Below are positions 16,559 to 27,212 of a DNA stretch of 64,000 nt, one piece after another. A program made the translations under genes and the position numbers. The DNA lies in assembly GCF_001613165.1 (NCBI RefSeq), contig NZ_BDBV01000055.1, positions 62,001 through 126,000 of the forward strand, given 5' to 3'. The notes beneath the pieces were generated by a model that saw only the letters and a list, made by a program, of their open reading frames with translations, was not told the DNA's origin and searched no databases. Source of the DNA: Nocardia mexicana NBRC 108244 (GTDB lineage Bacteria > Actinomycetota > Actinomycetes > Mycobacteriales > Mycobacteriaceae). The first letter of the stretch is position 1. The number at the start of each line of letters is the position of its first letter.

Positions 16559-16981
16559 ATGATCATGATCATTGCGGCCGGAGTCGGCGTGACGGCGACG
16601 GTGATAGCACCGATAACGTTCTCCACCCATCAAGGTCCGGCATATCCGCAGCCGGGCGCCTCACCGCACGGTGGTTGCAGCATGCTCTGCGACGCCCCGT
16701 CGACCGTGGGCACCCAGCAGGGGTGGAGCGGGCCGTCGTTCGACGCCACACCCTCGACCTGGACCGAGCCCTACGGTGGGGGCTCCGGTTCGACAGGGCA
16801 GTGGACGATAGATTTCACGGCGAGCGGGCAACTGACCGTCACGCCGCCCGGGGCGAGCACCTACAGTCCGGGGCAGTCCGGCTGTGTCCTGCTCTGTGAC
16901 ACCGCCTCCGGACCGTCCACCGTGTCCCCCGCCCAGGGCGGCGGGCAGGCACCGTTCGGCGTCACCACACCCAGCCGCTGA
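16559..16981 (+). CDS. Secreted hypothetical protein with twin C-x(2-3)-LCD motifs
   Basis: A 140-residue protein with a short hydrophobic N-terminus (MIMIIAAGVGVTATVIAPIT) that could be a signal peptide or anchor. The rest is rich in Gly, Ser, Pro and Thr. GGCSMLCDAPSTV near residue 40 and GCVLLCDTASGPSTV near 110 look like an internal duplication, each with a Cys pair. GGAAGG-like purines lie upstream of the ATG. I do not recognise the family. An extracellular disulfide-stabilised protein is inferred. Confidence 0.5.
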   Translation: MIMIIAAGVGVTATVIAPITFSTHQGPAYPQPGASPHGGCSMLCDAPSTVGTQQGWSGPSFDATPSTWTEPYGGGSGSTGQWTIDFTASGQLTVTPPGASTYSPGQSGCVLLCDTASGPSTVSPAQGGGQAPFGVTTPSR

Positions 16982-17014
16982 ATCGGCCACGGCCACAATC
17001 GGATACGAGATCCG

Positions 17015-17896
17015 CTACTCCGGCCGCGCCGCGACCGCGGTGAACAACTCCACCACGCGGCGGGTAGGGGGATTCGCCGCGGCGGAATCGCGAACGGCGA
17101 CGCTGACGAAGCGGATCGGGGTCGGGTCGACGAGCGGGCGCGCCACCACGGTGGCAGGCAGGTCCACCGCGGCGAGCCGGGGCAGGGCCGTGATGCCGAT
17201 ACCCGTCGCGACCATGGACAGCGCCGTGCGGTAGTCCGGGGTCTGCACCTGGAAGCGCGGGGTGATGCCGGCCTGGGTGCACGCGTCCAGCAGGATCCGG
17301 CGGCACGGGCCGTCGCTCGGCTCGTTATCGATCCAGGTGCTGTCGGCGAGGTCGATCAGCGCGACCTCGGGCCGCGCGGCCAGCGGATCGTCGGAGCGCA
17401 CGGCCACCACGTACGGGTCGGTGGCGAGGCGATGGACCCGCACGCCCGGGGGCGGACCGGCATCGGGATCCTCGATGACGATCTCCACATCGCGCTGCCC
17501 GTCGGCGAACTCGGACATGCGCAATTCCAGTCGGAGATCGGGGAATTCGGTGCGCAGCGCATCGACGATCGGCGGCAGCCAGGTGGAACTCACGGAGGCC
17601 ACGTAACCGATCGACAGGCTGCCCACCCGCCCGGCACGCAGATCCCCGACCACGCCCTCCAACCGGCTGAGCTCCTCGAACAGCCTGCCCGACTCCGACG
17701 CCAGCGCGCGCCCGGCCGCGGTGGGTTCGATACCGCGCCCCGCGCGCTCGACCAACTGCAGGCCGGTCTGACGCTGCAGTGCGGCCAGTTGCTGGCTGGC
17801 CGCCGACGGCGTGTAGCCGAGCGCGGACGCGCTGGCCCGCAGCGACCCGGTGGCGATGACCGTGCGCAGCAGATTCAACCGGGTGATGTCGAGCAT
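17015..17896 (-). CDS. LysR-family transcriptional regulator
   Basis: A 293-residue protein. Residues 1-60 are the LysR winged helix (LNLLRTVIATGSLRASASAL, then GYTPSAASQQLAALQRQTGL). The rest is a periplasmic-binding-protein-like effector domain starting at GSLSIGYVASVS, with VSMVATGIGITALPRLA near the end. ATG at 17896 fits the canonical LysR N-terminus. It diverges from the EamA transporter at 17979 with an 82-bp gap, and LysR proteins commonly control such divergent partners. Confidence 0.9.
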   Translation of the reverse strand: MLDITRLNLLRTVIATGSLRASASALGYTPSAASQQLAALQRQTGLQLVERAGRGIEPTAAGRALASESGRLFEELSRLEGVVGDLRAGRVGSLSIGYVASVSSTWLPPIVDALRTEFPDLRLELRMSEFADGQRDVEIVIEDPDAGPPPGVRVHRLATDPYVVAVRSDDPLAARPEVALIDLADSTWIDNEPSDGPCRRILLDACTQAGITPRFQVQTPDYRTALSMVATGIGITALPRLAAVDLPATVVARPLVDPTPIRFVSVAVRDSAAANPPTRRVVELFTAVAARPE

Positions 17897-17978
17897 GCCC
17901 GGATTGTACAGCTGGGCTGAACATTCGATGTCTTTTATTCGCTTGTGCTGTCCTATGCGGGGTGGCGACGATGTCAGG

Positions 17979-18956
17979 GTGACTACCGACCTTCGCACCC
18001 GCGCGGCCGCTCGACTGTCGCCGCGCGGCAACCCGGACCTGACCACCGCGGCCGCCGCCCTGGTGACCGTGGTGCTGTGGGCCTCCGCGTTCATCGCCAT
18101 CCGCGATGCCGGATCCGCGCTGTCTCCCGCGCCGATGGCCTTGCTGCGCTTGGCCGTCGCGGCCGTCGCCTTGACCGTGCTGGTCGGTTTCCGCGGTCAT
18201 GTCCTGCGGCACATTCCACGATCCAAGCGCGCACTGCTGCTGGTGGCGGCCTATGCGGTGCTGTGGCTCGCCGGATATACGGTGGCGCTCAACGCCGGTG
18301 AGCGGCACGTCGACGCGGGTACCGCCGCGCTGCTGGTGAACCTCGCGCCGCTGCTGGTGGCGTTCGGCGCCGCCGCGCTGCTCGACGAGCGGCTGTCCGC
18401 GATGCTGGTGACCGGTGCGCTGGTGTCGCTGGGCGGGGTCGCGATCATCGCGTTCAGTTCCGGCGGGCACCGCGACGGGCTCGGGGTGCTGCTGTGCCTG
18501 ATCGCCGCCGTGCTCTATGCGGCGGGCGTGCTGGTTCAGAAGCCCGCGATGGCCTACGTCGATCCGCTCACCGCGATCTGGCTCGGCTGCGTGATCGCGA
18601 CCGTGGTCCTGCTGCCCTGGACGCCGCAGTTGGTCACCGAGCTCGCCGCCGCGCCCGGACGCGTCGCCTTCGACGGCATCTACCTCGGATTGTTCCCCAC
18701 CGCAATAGGATTCACCACCTGGTCCTACGCGCTGCGCCGCACCGACGCGGGCCGCCTCACCGCCAGCACCTACGCCGTCCCCGCGATCTCCATCCTGCTG
18801 TCCTGGCTGCTCCTCGGCGAAATCCCCACCGCCTGGGGCCTACTCGGCGGCACCCTCTGCCTCATCGGCGTCGCCATCTCCCGCCGCACCCGCCGCCCGA
18901 AAACCACGGAACCGGCCACCCCCGCCCCGGCCGATACCCCCGATCACATCTCCTGA
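17979..18956 (+). CDS. EamA/DMT-family exporter
   Basis: A 325-residue protein with two EamA repeats and about ten membrane helices. Repeat one opens with LVTVVLWASAFIAIRDAG and contains LNAGERHVDAGTAALLVNL. Repeat two includes AVLYAAGVLVQKPAMAY, FTTWSYALRRTDAGRLTAST and a final LLLGEIPTAWGLLGGTLCL. The tail is Pro/Thr-rich and cytoplasmic. DMT proteins export amino acids, nucleosides or drugs; the substrate here is unknown. The GTG start lies near the divergent LysR gene, its likely regulator. Confidence 0.85.
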   Translation: MTTDLRTRAAARLSPRGNPDLTTAAAALVTVVLWASAFIAIRDAGSALSPAPMALLRLAVAAVALTVLVGFRGHVLRHIPRSKRALLLVAAYAVLWLAGYTVALNAGERHVDAGTAALLVNLAPLLVAFGAAALLDERLSAMLVTGALVSLGGVAIIAFSSGGHRDGLGVLLCLIAAVLYAAGVLVQKPAMAYVDPLTAIWLGCVIATVVLLPWTPQLVTELAAAPGRVAFDGIYLGLFPTAIGFTTWSYALRRTDAGRLTASTYAVPAISILLSWLLLGEIPTAWGLLGGTLCLIGVAISRRTRRPKTTEPATPAPADTPDHIS

Positions 18957-18994
18957 GTAGCGACGACGACAAAGTTGCCGCGGAACTCCTCCGT

Positions 18995-19087
18995 CATTCC
19001 GGCATGCTATTGGCCGGAATCCCGCTATCCGACGTGGATCCCGGCCAAAATCATGCCGGGAATGAGAGTGGGAGCATGCCGGGAATG
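18995..19087. repeat. Dispersed hairpin repeat, copy 1
   Basis: Nested inverted repeats fill most of the 250-bp gap before the recombinase gene. Outer arms are CATTCCGGCATG (18995-19006) and CATGCCGGGAATG (19052-19064). Inner arms are TGGCCGGAATCC (19011-19022) and GGATCCCGGCCA (19036-19047), with one mismatch. CATGCCGGGAATG recurs at 19075-19087. The same element with a longer tandem tail is at 26985-27158. Confidence 0.75.
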
Positions 19088-19206
19088 ACGAGGATGATTG
19101 CTTCCTGCCGCAGTGCAGTTCGGCTCGACTGAACCGCTGGACACGCGGCGTGACCGGGCGCGTGGGTTCACCGTCCATCGACTGACGCCCGGTACTGTGG
19201 CCTGCG

Positions 19207-20430
19207 ATGAGTACTGCCGCCGAATCTGCCGCTGACGCTGGGCAGATTGCGGTGCCCGAGGTGGTGCATACGGAGTTGCGGCGGGGTGTGCGCAGTGTGC
19301 TGGTGGATGCGGCGGCGCTGCGGCTGGTGCGGGAGCGGTTCGACGATGAGCAGGCCGGGGCGTTGCGCCGGTATCTCGAGGCGTCGCAGTCGCCGAATAC
19401 GGTGCGCGCGTACCGATCCGATTGGATCGCGTGGTCGGGGTGGTGTGCGGCGGAGGGGCGGCAGGCGTTGCCCGCCGATCCGTTGGATGTCGCCGTCTAT
19501 CTCGCCGCCGCCGCGGATACGCGCAGGCCGTCGGGCGAATGGGCGTTCGGCGCGGCCACTTTGGAGCGCAAGAGTGCCGCCGTCGCCGCCGTGCACGCGG
19601 CCAACGGGCTGCCCTCGCCCACCCGCTCCGACGTCGTCCGCCTGACCCTGCGCGGCATCCGTCGCACGCGCCGCGCCCAGCCCGAGCGTAAGCGGCCGGT
19701 ACTGCTGCACACCCTCGAACAGCTGCTCGGCGGGCTGCCCGCGCCCGGCTGGCCGACCGAACCGGCGCGCCGCCGCGACGCCCTCGTCCTACTGGTCGGA
19801 TTCGCGGGCGCCCTGCGCCGCAGCGAGATTGCCGGACTGCGCATCTCCGACGTGCGGGTCGACCTCGACCACGCCAGCGGTGAGCCGGTCCTGCTGATCC
19901 AGCTCCCCGCCACCAAGACCGACCCGACCGGCGCTGCCGCCCAGCGGGTCGCCCTCCCCCGCGGCAAGTATCCGCACACCTGCCCCGTCTGTGCCTTCGC
20001 CGACTGGATTCGCTTGCGCGAGAAGCACATCGAGCACGGCACCGGCGGCCTGCGCGCCTGGCTCGCCGACGGCGCGACCCCCGACCCCAACATCCATCGC
20101 TGCCACGGCTTCACCGGCGCCGCCCTCGCCGACCCCGATCTACCCCTGTTCCCGACCGTCACCCGGCACGGCGGCATCGGCGCCGCCGCCATGTCCGGCC
20201 GCGCCGTAGCGGAACTGGTGAAACGCTACGCCGCACGCGCGGGCCTGGACCCGGCGCTGTTCTCCGGCCACTCGCTGCGCGCGGGCTTCGCCACCCAGGC
20301 CGCCCTCGGCGGCGCCAGCGACCGCGAGATCATGCGCCAGGGCCGCTGGTCCAACCCCCGCACCGTGCACGGCTACATCCGCACCGCAAACCCACTGGAG
20401 GACAACGCCGTCACGAAGCTCGGCCTGTAG
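19207..20430 (+). CDS. Tyrosine recombinase / phage-type integrase
   Basis: A 407-residue protein. Residues 55-155 form the SAM-like DNA-binding domain (YLEASQSPNTVRAYRSDWIA). The catalytic domain has R204 (GALRRSE), K237 (PATKTDP), H355 and R358 (FSGHSLRAGF) and the nucleophile Y390 (TVHGYIRTAN), with Trp at the second His position (GRWSNPRTVHGY), a common variant. A 60-residue insert near 275-330 includes two Cys/His-containing segments. There is no excisionase, attachment site or phage gene nearby, so it looks like an orphan recombinase. A hairpin repeat lies just upstream. Confidence 0.88.
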   Translation: MSTAAESAADAGQIAVPEVVHTELRRGVRSVLVDAAALRLVRERFDDEQAGALRRYLEASQSPNTVRAYRSDWIAWSGWCAAEGRQALPADPLDVAVYLAAAADTRRPSGEWAFGAATLERKSAAVAAVHAANGLPSPTRSDVVRLTLRGIRRTRRAQPERKRPVLLHTLEQLLGGLPAPGWPTEPARRRDALVLLVGFAGALRRSEIAGLRISDVRVDLDHASGEPVLLIQLPATKTDPTGAAAQRVALPRGKYPHTCPVCAFADWIRLREKHIEHGTGGLRAWLADGATPDPNIHRCHGFTGAALADPDLPLFPTVTRHGGIGAAAMSGRAVAELVKRYAARAGLDPALFSGHSLRAGFATQAALGGASDREIMRQGRWSNPRTVHGYIRTANPLEDNAVTKLGL

Positions 20431-20467
20431 CCCGGCTCGATGCTGACATCGTTGGTGGGCACGACGC

Positions 20468-21100
20468 CTACGCCCGGAGTCCTGTCAGAATTATGCGTAT
20501 CCCGGCGCGGAATTCGGCTGTCGGGTCGCTCGAGACGGCGGCGTGCGCGATCTCGATGAGTTTGGGGAACTGTCCGGACGGCAAGGTAGCGATCCGGTCG
20601 CTGATCGTCGCCAAGTCCTCATCCCGCGCCATGGAGAGCGGGCCCACGAGTTCCGCTTGCGCGTATCCGGTGACGAAGCCGGACACGACGCGGAACGCCA
20701 CCAGCAATTCGATCCCGGATCTACCGCTCCGTGCGAGCGCTTGCAGCAGCGCTTCGGCCGGCCGAAGGGTCGCCAGGTCGATGCTGCGCCGGGTGAGAAT
20801 CAGCGGAATCGCATGAGGATGTGCGCGAACGGCGCGCCACATACCCTCGGCCACGGCGAGAACCTCGTCATCCCAGTCGCTGAATACACCGGAGCCCCAA
20901 CGCGCTTCCGACATCACCGCCTCGGTGACGAGCTGCTCCAAACCGTCACGTCCATCCACGTAGTTGTAGATCGTCATCGGACCGGTGCCCAGCGCCGACG
21001 CGAGACTACGCATGGTCAAGCCGTCCAAGCCTTGATCGTCGACCAAGGTCAGTGCGGCGACCTGTAGCTGCTCGCGCGTGAATTTTCGAGGGGCGGGCAT
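20468..21100 (-). CDS. TetR/AcrR-family regulator
   Basis: A 210-residue protein with the TetR helix-turn-helix in residues 8-55 (QLQVAALTLVDDQGLDGLTM, then RSLASALGTGPMTIYNYVDG). The C-terminal helical domain is of the TetR_C type found in tetracycline-type and drug-responsive repressors. It diverges from the hydrolase at 21176 across 75 bp holding two near-identical operators, so it very likely represses both genes. Confidence 0.9.
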   Translation of the reverse strand: MPAPRKFTREQLQVAALTLVDDQGLDGLTMRSLASALGTGPMTIYNYVDGRDGLEQLVTEAVMSEARWGSGVFSDWDDEVLAVAEGMWRAVRAHPHAIPLILTRRSIDLATLRPAEALLQALARSGRSGIELLVAFRVVSGFVTGYAQAELVGPLSMARDEDLATISDRIATLPSGQFPKLIEIAHAAVSSDPTAEFRAGIRIILTGLRA

Positions 21101-21114
21101 ACTCCTCCTTGATT

Positions 21115-21161
21115 ACGTACAAGGTACGTGTTTAACTGAAGCTGTTCACGTACAACGTACC
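21115..21161. promoter_or_regulatory. Two TetR operators in the divergent promoter
   Basis: ACGTAC-AAG-GTACGT (21115-21129) is a perfect dyad. ACGTAC-AAC-GTACCT (21148-21162) is a near copy with one arm mismatch. Their centres are 33 bp apart, about three helical turns, so two dimers could bind the same DNA face. They lie between the divergent TetR and hydrolase starts. Confidence 0.75.
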
Positions 21162-21175
21162 TAAATCGAGGTGTC

Positions 21176-22063
21176 ATGACCATTCGCACCACCTTCCCTT
21201 CCGGCCGCAACGAGTGCGCGGCGTGGCTGACCCTGCCGGACGGCCCAGGCCCGCATCCGGTCGTGGTGCTCGTCCACGGCGGCGGCGCAACCCACGAGAT
21301 GATGCTCGCCCAGTACGAGAAGTGGTTCTCCGAAGCGGGCCTTGCCGTGGTGGCCTTCGACTTCCGCCACCTCGGAGAATCAGGTGGCCGCCCGCGCCAA
21401 CTGGTGAGCCAGCGCCGCTACGCCGAGGACGTCGACGCCGCCCTGGCATTCGCCCGTTCCCGGCCCGAACTGGATTCCCACCGGATCGCGCTGTGGGGCA
21501 CATCATTCGGTGCCAGCCACGTCCTGGCTGCAGCCGCCCGTCACGAGGACCTTCGTGCCGCGGTCGTTCAGTGTCCGGTCTTCAGCGGGCGTGCCGTCGT
21601 GTCACGGGCGGGGATCCGGCATCTGCTCCGGTTCACGGCTCCGATCGTCTCCGACCTGGTCCGCGCCGCCCTCGGACGGCCGCGCCGTTACGTCCCATTG
21701 GTCGGAAGGCCCGGAGACCTGGCGTTCGTGAACCAGCCCGGAGCCATCGAAGGGTGGCAGTCGGTGACACCCCCCGGTTACCGGTTCGACAACCGGATCA
21801 CCGCGGCCTCGGGGCTGGGCATGCTGTTCTACAACGCCGCGTCCTCCGCGCCGCGCGTACGCTGCCCGCTGCTGGTGTGCGCCTGCGAGCAAGAGAACCT
21901 GATCGATCCCGCGATCGCTGGGCAGGTGGCCGCCACCGCGCCCCGGGCCGTCTTGAAGCATTACGACGCCGACCACTTCACGGTCTACCATCCGCCGGCC
22001 GTCACGCAGATCGTTGCCGATCAGATCGACTTTCTGACCGCGCACCTCGTGGCGGACGCGTAA
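21176..22063 (+). CDS. Alpha/beta hydrolase
   Basis: A 295-residue protein: HPVVVLVHGGGATHEMM has the oxyanion HGGG, FDFRHLGESGG follows, and the nucleophile is S110 in ALWGTSFGAS. The acid residue probably lies near CEQENLIDP and the His is in YDADHFTVY. A cap-like segment of about 70 residues (FSGRAVVSRAGIRHLLRFTA onward) lies between strands 6 and 7. It resembles the dienelactone hydrolase / peptidase S9-like esterases. It is divergent from, and probably controlled by, the TetR gene. Confidence 0.85.
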   Translation: MTIRTTFPSGRNECAAWLTLPDGPGPHPVVVLVHGGGATHEMMLAQYEKWFSEAGLAVVAFDFRHLGESGGRPRQLVSQRRYAEDVDAALAFARSRPELDSHRIALWGTSFGASHVLAAAARHEDLRAAVVQCPVFSGRAVVSRAGIRHLLRFTAPIVSDLVRAALGRPRRYVPLVGRPGDLAFVNQPGAIEGWQSVTPPGYRFDNRITAASGLGMLFYNAASSAPRVRCPLLVCACEQENLIDPAIAGQVAATAPRAVLKHYDADHFTVYHPPAVTQIVADQIDFLTAHLVADA

Positions 22064-22302
22064 CGAGAGGGGTACTTCCGTTCGGACGGATGAATACTGC
22101 ACGGATGGAATGCTTATTGTGACATCTATCCGGTTGTGCGAAACGGAATTTCATGGCCCCGAGCCCCACCGAGTCGACTCCCCGGCGGCGTGACCTGGCA
22201 ATATAGCGGAAGCGATCGGCACAGACGATCACCCTATTCGCTTTCCCGATTGCGTGAATAGGAGTTTTATGTCCGCTGCGGCGGGCCGATACCGTCGAAT
22301 TC
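22064..22302. promoter_or_regulatory. Intergenic region upstream of amidase, with inverted repeat
   Basis: No gene is supported here. CCTATTC (22233-22239) and GAATAGG (22256-22262) form a 7-bp dyad with a 16-bp spacer, ending 40 bp before the amidase start. The region is relatively AT-rich for this genome, consistent with a promoter. No regulator gene adjoins it directly. Confidence 0.35.
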
Positions 22303-23751
22303 ATGGAACGGAGTTTTCAGTCGGCCGAACAGCTTTCGGCCGCATTGCGTGCCGGTGCGGTGACCTCGAGGGAACTGACCGAGGAGGCGATCGCGCGTAT
22401 CGAGCGGGATGACAAGGCGATCAACGCGATCTGTGTGCGGACCTTCGATCGGGCACGAGCCGCCGCGCGCCGTGCCGACGATATGCGCGCCCGCGGGGAA
22501 GACCGGCCACTGCTCGGTATTCCGGTGACGGTCAAGGAGTCCTACAACATCGCCGGACTGCCCACGACCTGGGGCATGCCACAGCACGCGGACTTCGTCC
22601 CGGCCGAGGACGCGCTGCAGGTGTCGCGGCTCGAGGCCGCGGGTGCGGTCGTGCTCGGTAAGACCAACGTGCCCTTGGTATTGCGAGATATCCAGAGCTT
22701 CAACGAGATCTACGGCACCACCAACAATCCGTGGGATCACGACCGCACCTCGGGTGGTTCCTCCGGCGGATCGGCGGCGGCCCTGGCCGCCGGTTTCGGC
22801 GCGCTGTCCCTCGGTTCCGACCTCGCCGGATCACTGCGCACCCCCGCACACTTCTGCGGGATCTACGCGCACAAGCCGACACTCGGGCTCGCGCCGACCC
22901 GCGGCATGGTCGCGCCGCCCGCGCCGGCCCTGCCCGTCGAACTCGACCTGGCCGTCGTCGGCCCGATGGCGCGCACCGCCCGCGACCTCACGCTGCTGCT
23001 CGACGTGATGGCCGGACCCGACCCGCTGACCCACGGCATCGGCTACGACATCGCGCTGCCGCCCGCGCGGCACGAGCGGCTGTCGGACTTCCGAGTCCTG
23101 ATCGTCGACGAGCATCCGCTCATTCCCACGGGATCGGCGGTGCGGGCAGGGGTGAACCGGGTCGCCGAGGCGCTCGCCGACGCGGGCGCCCGCGTCGAAC
23201 GGCACACTCCGCTGCTGCCCGATATGACCGAGGCGGCAACGCTCTACATGCTGCTGATGCTGTCGAACGCCGCCGCAGGCCTTCCCGTCGACGTCTACGA
23301 ACAACTGCGGACTCGCGCCGCCTCCCTGAGTGCGGACGACGGGAGCCTCGATGCGGCGCGGCTGCGCGGCATGGTGCTCAGCCACCGCGGCTGGGTCGAG
23401 GCGAACAACCGTCGCGAACACCATCGCCACGGTTGGCGGCAGCTCTTCGCCGAGTTCGATGTCGTGGTCTGCCCGATCACGCCCACCCCCGCCTTCCCTC
23501 ACGACCACAACGACGGCCTGGAGAACCGGCACATCGATATCGACGGCGTCGAATACCCGTACTTCGATCAGCTGGTCTGGGCCGGTATGGCCACCATGCC
23601 CGGCCTGCCCGCCACCGCCATCCCCACGGGCCGCTCCCCCGAGGGCCTACCGGTGGGGGTTCAGCTCATCGGCCCGATGTTCGAGGACCGCACCCCGCTA
23701 CGGCTGGCCGAACTCCTCGAGGAGAAGATCGGCGGATTCCAGGCGCCGTAG
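22303..23751 (+). CDS. Amidase-signature family hydrolase
   Basis: A 482-residue protein with the Ser-cisSer-Lys triad: K78 in GIPVTVKES, S154 in TSGGSSGGSAA and the nucleophile S177 in GSDLAGSLRTP. The usual GSDTGGSIR is changed to GSDLAGSLR, keeping the nucleophile. The C-terminal FPHDHNDGLE and PGLPATAIPTGRSPEGLPV are also family features. Amidases hydrolyse carboxamides to acids and ammonia; the substrate is not evident. No GatB or GatC genes are near, so it is not the tRNA amidotransferase. Confidence 0.9.
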   Translation: MERSFQSAEQLSAALRAGAVTSRELTEEAIARIERDDKAINAICVRTFDRARAAARRADDMRARGEDRPLLGIPVTVKESYNIAGLPTTWGMPQHADFVPAEDALQVSRLEAAGAVVLGKTNVPLVLRDIQSFNEIYGTTNNPWDHDRTSGGSSGGSAAALAAGFGALSLGSDLAGSLRTPAHFCGIYAHKPTLGLAPTRGMVAPPAPALPVELDLAVVGPMARTARDLTLLLDVMAGPDPLTHGIGYDIALPPARHERLSDFRVLIVDEHPLIPTGSAVRAGVNRVAEALADAGARVERHTPLLPDMTEAATLYMLLMLSNAAAGLPVDVYEQLRTRAASLSADDGSLDAARLRGMVLSHRGWVEANNRREHHRHGWRQLFAEFDVVVCPITPTPAFPHDHNDGLENRHIDIDGVEYPYFDQLVWAGMATMPGLPATAIPTGRSPEGLPVGVQLIGPMFEDRTPLRLAELLEEKIGGFQAP

Positions 23752-26169
<2,418 letters not shown>

Positions 26170-26229
26170 CGTGTCTCCATCTGTTCTACGCGGGACGCCG
26201 TCGCGGACTTTGTCGGCGTGGCATGTCGA

Positions 26230-26475
26230 TTAAACCTGATCGATGCCGGTGTACGGGCCGGGGCGGGCGCTGTTCCGCTTCACCCGGTACGGCAGGACGA
26301 ACATGTACAAACCGGTGACCATGAGCAGCAGCAGCGGAAGCAGCGGCACATAGAACACCCACGCCGCGGACTCCGTCATGCCCAGCGCCGCGGCCACGAT
26401 GGCGACGAGGACGGTCGTCGTGAAAATAATGGACAGCCAGCGATGCAGCTGCCGATCCCATTTGCTCCACTTCAT
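26230..26475 (-). CDS. Two-helix membrane protein, 81 aa
   Basis: The sequence starts MKWSKWDRQLHRWLSIIFTT and has two strong hydrophobic segments, about 14-32 and 38-61, with a basic C-terminal tail. The length and pattern fit small inner-membrane proteins of unknown role. It lies 60 bp upstream of the UvrA-like gene and 27 bp downstream of the deazaflavin-type reductase gene, all on one strand. Confidence 0.7.
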   Translation of the reverse strand: MKWSKWDRQLHRWLSIIFTTTVLVAIVAAALGMTESAAWVFYVPLLPLLLLMVTGLYMFVLPYRVKRNSARPGPYTGIDQV

Positions 26476-26502
26476 CGTGATCTCCCTTCCGGTGTGCGCG
26501 GA

Positions 26503-26964
26503 TCACCGCGGAGCGAGCCGGACTACCGGGTACTTCCGCTCGGATTTCTCCTGATACTTCGCGATGCGCGGCTGGTCGTCGGCGATACGCTTCCAGGCCT
26601 GCTCACGCTCGTCGCCGGTCAGCTGCTGCGGGGTCACCTCGAGGGTGCCGCGGCCGGGCAGCTCGATCGACGCCCGATCCGGATGCGCCATCAGGTTGGC
26701 GTGCCAGTCCGGGTTCTGGCTCCCGCCGCCCGATCCGACGATCAGCCAGGCGTTGTCGCCGTCGGCGAACCAGGCCAGCGGCGTCTGCCGCGGCTCACCG
26801 CTGCGTCGCCCCACCGTGTTCAGGATCAGGACGTCCATGCCCATGAAGGTCTTGCGGCCGCGCCGGATCTTGCGGTTCATGCGGGCATTCATCTTCTGCT
26901 GCATCCAGCGCGAGAATGCACCGGGTGTACCGGGCTTGCGCTTGTCTGTCGGCTGCTGTGCCAT
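26503..26964 (-). CDS. Nitroreductase/deazaflavin-dependent oxidoreductase (Ddn-type FDOR)
   Basis: A 153-residue split-barrel protein. The conserved core is VLILNTVGRRSGEPRQTPLA, AWLIVGSGGGSQNPDWHANL and a C-terminal YQEKSERKYPVVRL, the pattern of F420-dependent Ddn-like proteins of mycobacteria and Nocardia. Such enzymes reduce quinones or activate nitroimidazoles. F420 use is inferred from family. It is the first gene of the reductase, membrane protein and UvrA-like cluster. Confidence 0.88.
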   Translation of the reverse strand: MAQQPTDKRKPGTPGAFSRWMQQKMNARMNRKIRRGRKTFMGMDVLILNTVGRRSGEPRQTPLAWFADGDNAWLIVGSGGGSQNPDWHANLMAHPDRASIELPGRGTLEVTPQQLTGDEREQAWKRIADDQPRIAKYQEKSERKYPVVRLAPR

Positions 26965-26984
26965 GAATTCCTCCTGTTGATGGT

Positions 26985-27158
26985 ATTTCCGGCACGCCCT
27001 TGGCCGGAATCCACCAGCGTGCTGTGGATCCCGGCCAAAAGCATGCCGGGAATGCGAGGAGACCTGCGGTCATGCCGGGAGTACAACGAGACCTACGGTC
27101 ATACCGGGGGTTACAACGAGACCCACGACCTTGCCGGGGGATGCGAGGAGAGCACGGT
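26985..27158. repeat. Dispersed hairpin repeat, copy 2, with tandem 29-bp tail
   Basis: Inner arms TTGGCCGGAATCCA (27000-27013) and TGGATCCCGGCCAA (27025-27038) form a strong hairpin with one mismatch and match copy 1 at 18995. From 27042 four tandem units of 29-30 bp follow, each opening CATGCCGGG or a variant and continuing to GAGACCTGCGGT or a variant: 27042-27070, 27071-27099, 27100-27129 and 27130-27158. A partial fifth starts at 27159. There are no spacers, so this is a minisatellite rather than a CRISPR. Confidence 0.8.
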
Positions 27159-27212
27159 CATGCCGGAGCGGCCGCGATGTCGACGCTGTAGGCAGGTGGC
27201 GGAGCTGGTTGT

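Noticed and set aside
27042..27158. Tandem 29-bp repeats that could suggest a CRISPR array
   Set aside because: The units abut one another with no spacers, their sequence is degenerate, and no cas genes are present. It is a minisatellite attached to a dispersed hairpin element.
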